Origin: Solirubrum koreensis
Lineage (GTDB): Bacteria; Bacteroidota; Bacteroidia; Cytophagales; Hymenobacteraceae
NCBI RefSeq assembly: GCF_039541855.1
Contig: NZ_BAABHA010000002.1
Coordinates: forward strand, 1,178,001-1,242,000
Direction: 5' to 3'
DNA: 64,000 bases
Below are positions 62,070-64,000 of this stretch, in pieces. How positions within the stretch are numbered: position 1 is the stretch's first letter; the number at the start of each line of letters is the position of its first letter. The position numbers and the translations under genes are program-made. The notes under the pieces are model-generated. The model saw nothing but the letters and a program-made list of their open reading frames with translations, was not told where the DNA came from and made no database searches.

Positions 62070-62507
62070 GTGGCTGAAGTAGAAAACCACGCAATCAGCC
62101 GAATACTCAATGGCGAGATTGTTCGTCAGCATTTCGGATACTGGCCGAAGTTCCACGATGCTGAAATCACCAAAGTGACTTTCGAGGCAAATCCTGGTTT
62201 CTGGCCTTCCGTCACTTTTGTGCTGACCGCTTCTGAGATGACCAAAGAAGTCGATGAAAGAGGCTACTACAAGCAGGCAAAGCAATGTGACGTCGAACTG
62301 CAGTTTACTGGAGTAAAGGAAATTGATTTCGATGGCTTTGGTCACCAAAACGTCATTTTTGAATTGGTGCTCGAAGAAGAAGGAATCAACATCAAAGGCT
62401 CATTCAATCCATCAGTTGGGCTTGATGCAATTATTGTTGCTGAAAAAGTCTCCGTATTGAGTTTGACTCCAACAAACAGTAGAGATGCTTCGACAAGCAC
62501 AGCATGA
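62070..62507 (+). CDS. Imm50-like immunity protein
   Basis: The 145-residue protein (from GTG 62070) resembles Imm50 by FGYWPKFHDAEITKV near residue 20, followed by PSVTFVLTASEM and DVELQFTGVKEIDFDGFG. Imm50 proteins protect against polymorphic toxins. No toxin, VgrG or Rhs gene is nearby, so it is an orphan. The DNA is AT-richer than its surroundings. The last residues (about SRDASTSTA) and the TGA stop come from the right repeat copy. Earlier GTG starts in frame (61947) would pass through the left repeat and were rejected. Confidence 0.68.
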   Translation: MAEVENHAISRILNGEIVRQHFGYWPKFHDAEITKVTFEANPGFWPSVTFVLTASEMTKEVDERGYYKQAKQCDVELQFTGVKEIDFDGFGHQNVIFELVLEEEGINIKGSFNPSVGLDAIIVAEKVSVLSLTPTNSRDASTSTA

Positions 62508-62510
62508 CGT
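62480..62510. repeat. Dispersed repeat, right copy
   Basis: The reverse complement of the left copy: 20 identical bases at 62480-62499 and 10 at 62501-62510. It encodes the C-terminus and stop codon of the Imm50-like gene. Confidence 0.6.
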
Positions 62511-62534
62511 CCTTTTGCTTACTGTTCACACACC

Positions 62535-64000
62535 CTAGCGCGCCAGCAGAACGTAGTCGTCCACCGTTTGTTCCCGGTAGCCAAGCGGCATCAATACCCT
62601 CCGAAGGTATAGATGAGCCGAGGTGTTCCGGAACGCCGGCGCCACCACGAAGGCTGCGGGCTGGTAAACCCGTAGGAAGTCCTTTACTGCCGCTGGCTTG
62701 GGTTCGGCCAGTGCAGTATCGGGCCGCTGCTGCAGCGCCAGCAAATCGCGCAGTACGCCCTCACGCCCAAAGGCATCGAAACGGTCCTGCGGCACCCGCG
62801 AGATGTAGGCGCCGGGCAGCTTTTTACGATGAATGGTCTGGTAGAACAGCTCGTCGGTGTTGAATTGCCCTTTTTGGCGGTAGCCATCTACCAACCCCAC
62901 GGGAATAGTGAACAGGGTTTCGCCCGGCAAACCCGCCGTTACCCGGTACACGCGGGGTACATTGGCCAGGTGCAACAGAGGCGGTGGCGTGGGCTGAAAC
63001 TCCAGCACTATAATAACCAGCAGCCCCACGGAAGCCGTCGTGCGCCAAACCGGTCGTAAATGACCGCGCAGCCACTCGTCCAGGCCTGGGAAAAGCACCA
63101 GAGGCAGCAGCAGGCTCACAAACAGCACAAAACGAGTGGGCACGCGGATGTTGTTCAGCAAGGGTAGATAGTGAACCAAACTGGTGGGCAGGCGCAGCAC
63201 CTGCTTGCCGAAAACGCGCAGCTCGGGTAGGGTTAGCATAATGAAGAGGAGCAGCAGCCACGCCAGCGCCGGCTCAGACCTGGCGGCGTGAGGCTCCGTC
63301 GAAACCGGCTGACGGCGCAGGCGCACCAGCCACCACAACGCCAGCAGCGGCAGCGCGTAACCCAGAAACATCACGTTTTCTATCGAAGCGGGCGTATTGA
63401 AAACGTGCTCGTTGTGGTGCAGCGCTTCGGTAGTGCCAGTACTTAGCCAGCGGCTGTTGAGCGGCGGCAACAGGTAGCCGGCCACGTCGCCGCTCCACCA
63501 AAAACCGTCGTTGTCGAACACTTTGGCCGATTTCAGCAGGCGCGAAGCCACGTGGCCCAGCACCAGCACCGCTCCCAGCAACAGCCACGGCCGGCGGTGC
63601 CGCCAGTTAATTTGCCCCAGCCGCAGCCCGTAATACAGCGCAAAGCCCGCGGAGAAGTACACGAGGCCCATCAGCACGTAATAATCACTCAGCAACGTAA
63701 GCAGGCCCAGCGCTACGCACAGGCTTACCTGCCCCCAGCTACGCACCTGCGGCCACAGTCGGCCCGCCCGAAAGGCAAACGCGTTCAGAAAAGCCTGCAC
63801 GTAGAACGGCACCGTGGCCGTGAGCAGCAGGTTGTAGTGCTCGGGCAAGTGCGCCAGCTTGTAGGGCGAAAAAGCAAACACCAGTCCCGCCACCGCACAC
63901 AACACGGGGTTTTGCACCCAGCGGTGGCACAAACAGTATGCCCCCACCCCCGACAGCACGAAGCTGAGCAGCAGCGCTACGTTTACGGCCAGAATCTCGT
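62535..64000 (-). CDS. Large GT-C-like membrane protein (5' end outside window)
   Basis: The protein is partial at its N-terminus: the frame remains open to the window end, so the first visible methionine-type codon (63959) is not the true start. At least ten membrane segments are seen, with a periplasmic C-terminal part from about 200 residues before the end (TPPPLLHLANVPRVYRVTAG, DGYRQKGQFNTDELFY). It fits GT-C-like or YfhO-like membrane proteins that build glycans, but no motif decides it. A convergent gap of 27 bp separates it from the Imm50-like gene. Confidence 0.7.
   Translation of the reverse strand, partial: EILAVNVALLLSFVLSGVGAYCLCHRWVQNPVLCAVAGLVFAFSPYKLAHLPEHYNLLLTATVPFYVQAFLNAFAFRAGRLWPQVRSWGQVSLCVALGLLTLLSDYYVLMGLVYFSAGFALYYGLRLGQINWRHRRPWLLLGAVLVLGHVASRLLKSAKVFDNDGFWWSGDVAGYLLPPLNSRWLSTGTTEALHHNEHVFNTPASIENVMFLGYALPLLALWWLVRLRRQPVSTEPHAARSEPALAWLLLLFIMLTLPELRVFGKQVLRLPTSLVHYLPLLNNIRVPTRFVLFVSLLLPLVLFPGLDEWLRGHLRPVWRTTASVGLLVIIVLEFQPTPPPLLHLANVPRVYRVTAGLPGETLFTIPVGLVDGYRQKGQFNTDELFYQTIHRKKLPGAYISRVPQDRFDAFGREGVLRDLLALQQRPDTALAEPKPAAVKDFLRVYQPAAFVVAPAFRNTSAHLYLRRVLMPLGYREQTVDDYVLLAR

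Noticed and set aside
1..64000. tRNA, rRNA, CRISPR arrays, prophage genes or complete insertion sequences
   Set aside because: No cloverleaf-type TTCGA/TTCAA arms in suitable context, no regularly spaced repeats, and no transposase or phage structural protein were seen by reading both strands.

Overview
The window looks like chromosomal DNA of a GC-rich Bacteroidota, most like Hymenobacter or a near relative in the Cytophagales. This is inferred from several features: two secreted propeller proteins with type IX secretion (T9SS) C-terminal domains, a TonB-dependent receptor with an N-terminal carboxypeptidase-like domain, DUF4142 and PF13568-type barrel proteins, a MoxR/DUF58/BatA/DUF4175 cluster, promoter-like TAnnTTTG boxes, and almost no Shine-Dalgarno sequences. 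I found no rRNA, tRNA or CRISPR array.

Layout. Positions 1-1626 hold the end of mcrB and a complete mcrC (modified-DNA restriction). Positions 1812-7968 are a tandem duplication of a Tat-exported TldD and its partner TldE/PmbA. Positions 8105-9446 carry two paralogous beta-barrel proteins. A DUF4159 gene (9712) is separated from the MoxR-DUF58-BatA-DUF4175 operon (12419-19927), its usual partner, by a lipoprotein gene broken by one in-frame stop and by an outer-membrane protein gene. Positions 20307-26266 hold small lipoproteins, an ECF sigma factor with a membrane-anchored trypsin-like protease, two DUF4142 proteins and a secreted RidA-like protein. Next come uvrA, a Rieske/FAD oxidoreductase, a Rof-like gene coupled to a membrane glycosyltransferase-like gene, an AT-rich caspase-like DUF6642 gene, asnS and rpoN. 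Positions 37692-43519 encode two paralogous T9SS propeller proteins.

The right part carries tryptophan/kynurenine catabolism: kmo (44359), then kynU, ACMSD and 3-hydroxyanthranilate dioxygenase between 50511 and 55232, followed by an atypical SDR. A TonB receptor, an AlkB-like protein and several large GT-C-like membrane proteins are mixed in. With a methyltransferase and a GT2 polyprenyl-phosphate glycosyltransferase (60156-61931), these membrane proteins suggest cell-surface glycan or glycolipid assembly. A truncated copy of one membrane protein remains at 54472-54696.

The least explained items are: two short unannotated proteins (19938-20132 and 45931-46164) that share a 24-residue C-terminal motif; an AT-rich Imm50-like gene bracketed by inverted copies of a dispersed repeat; the lone caspase-like gene; the fused anti-sigma-like/trypsin protein; and the TldD/TldE duplication with a preserved translation-start region.
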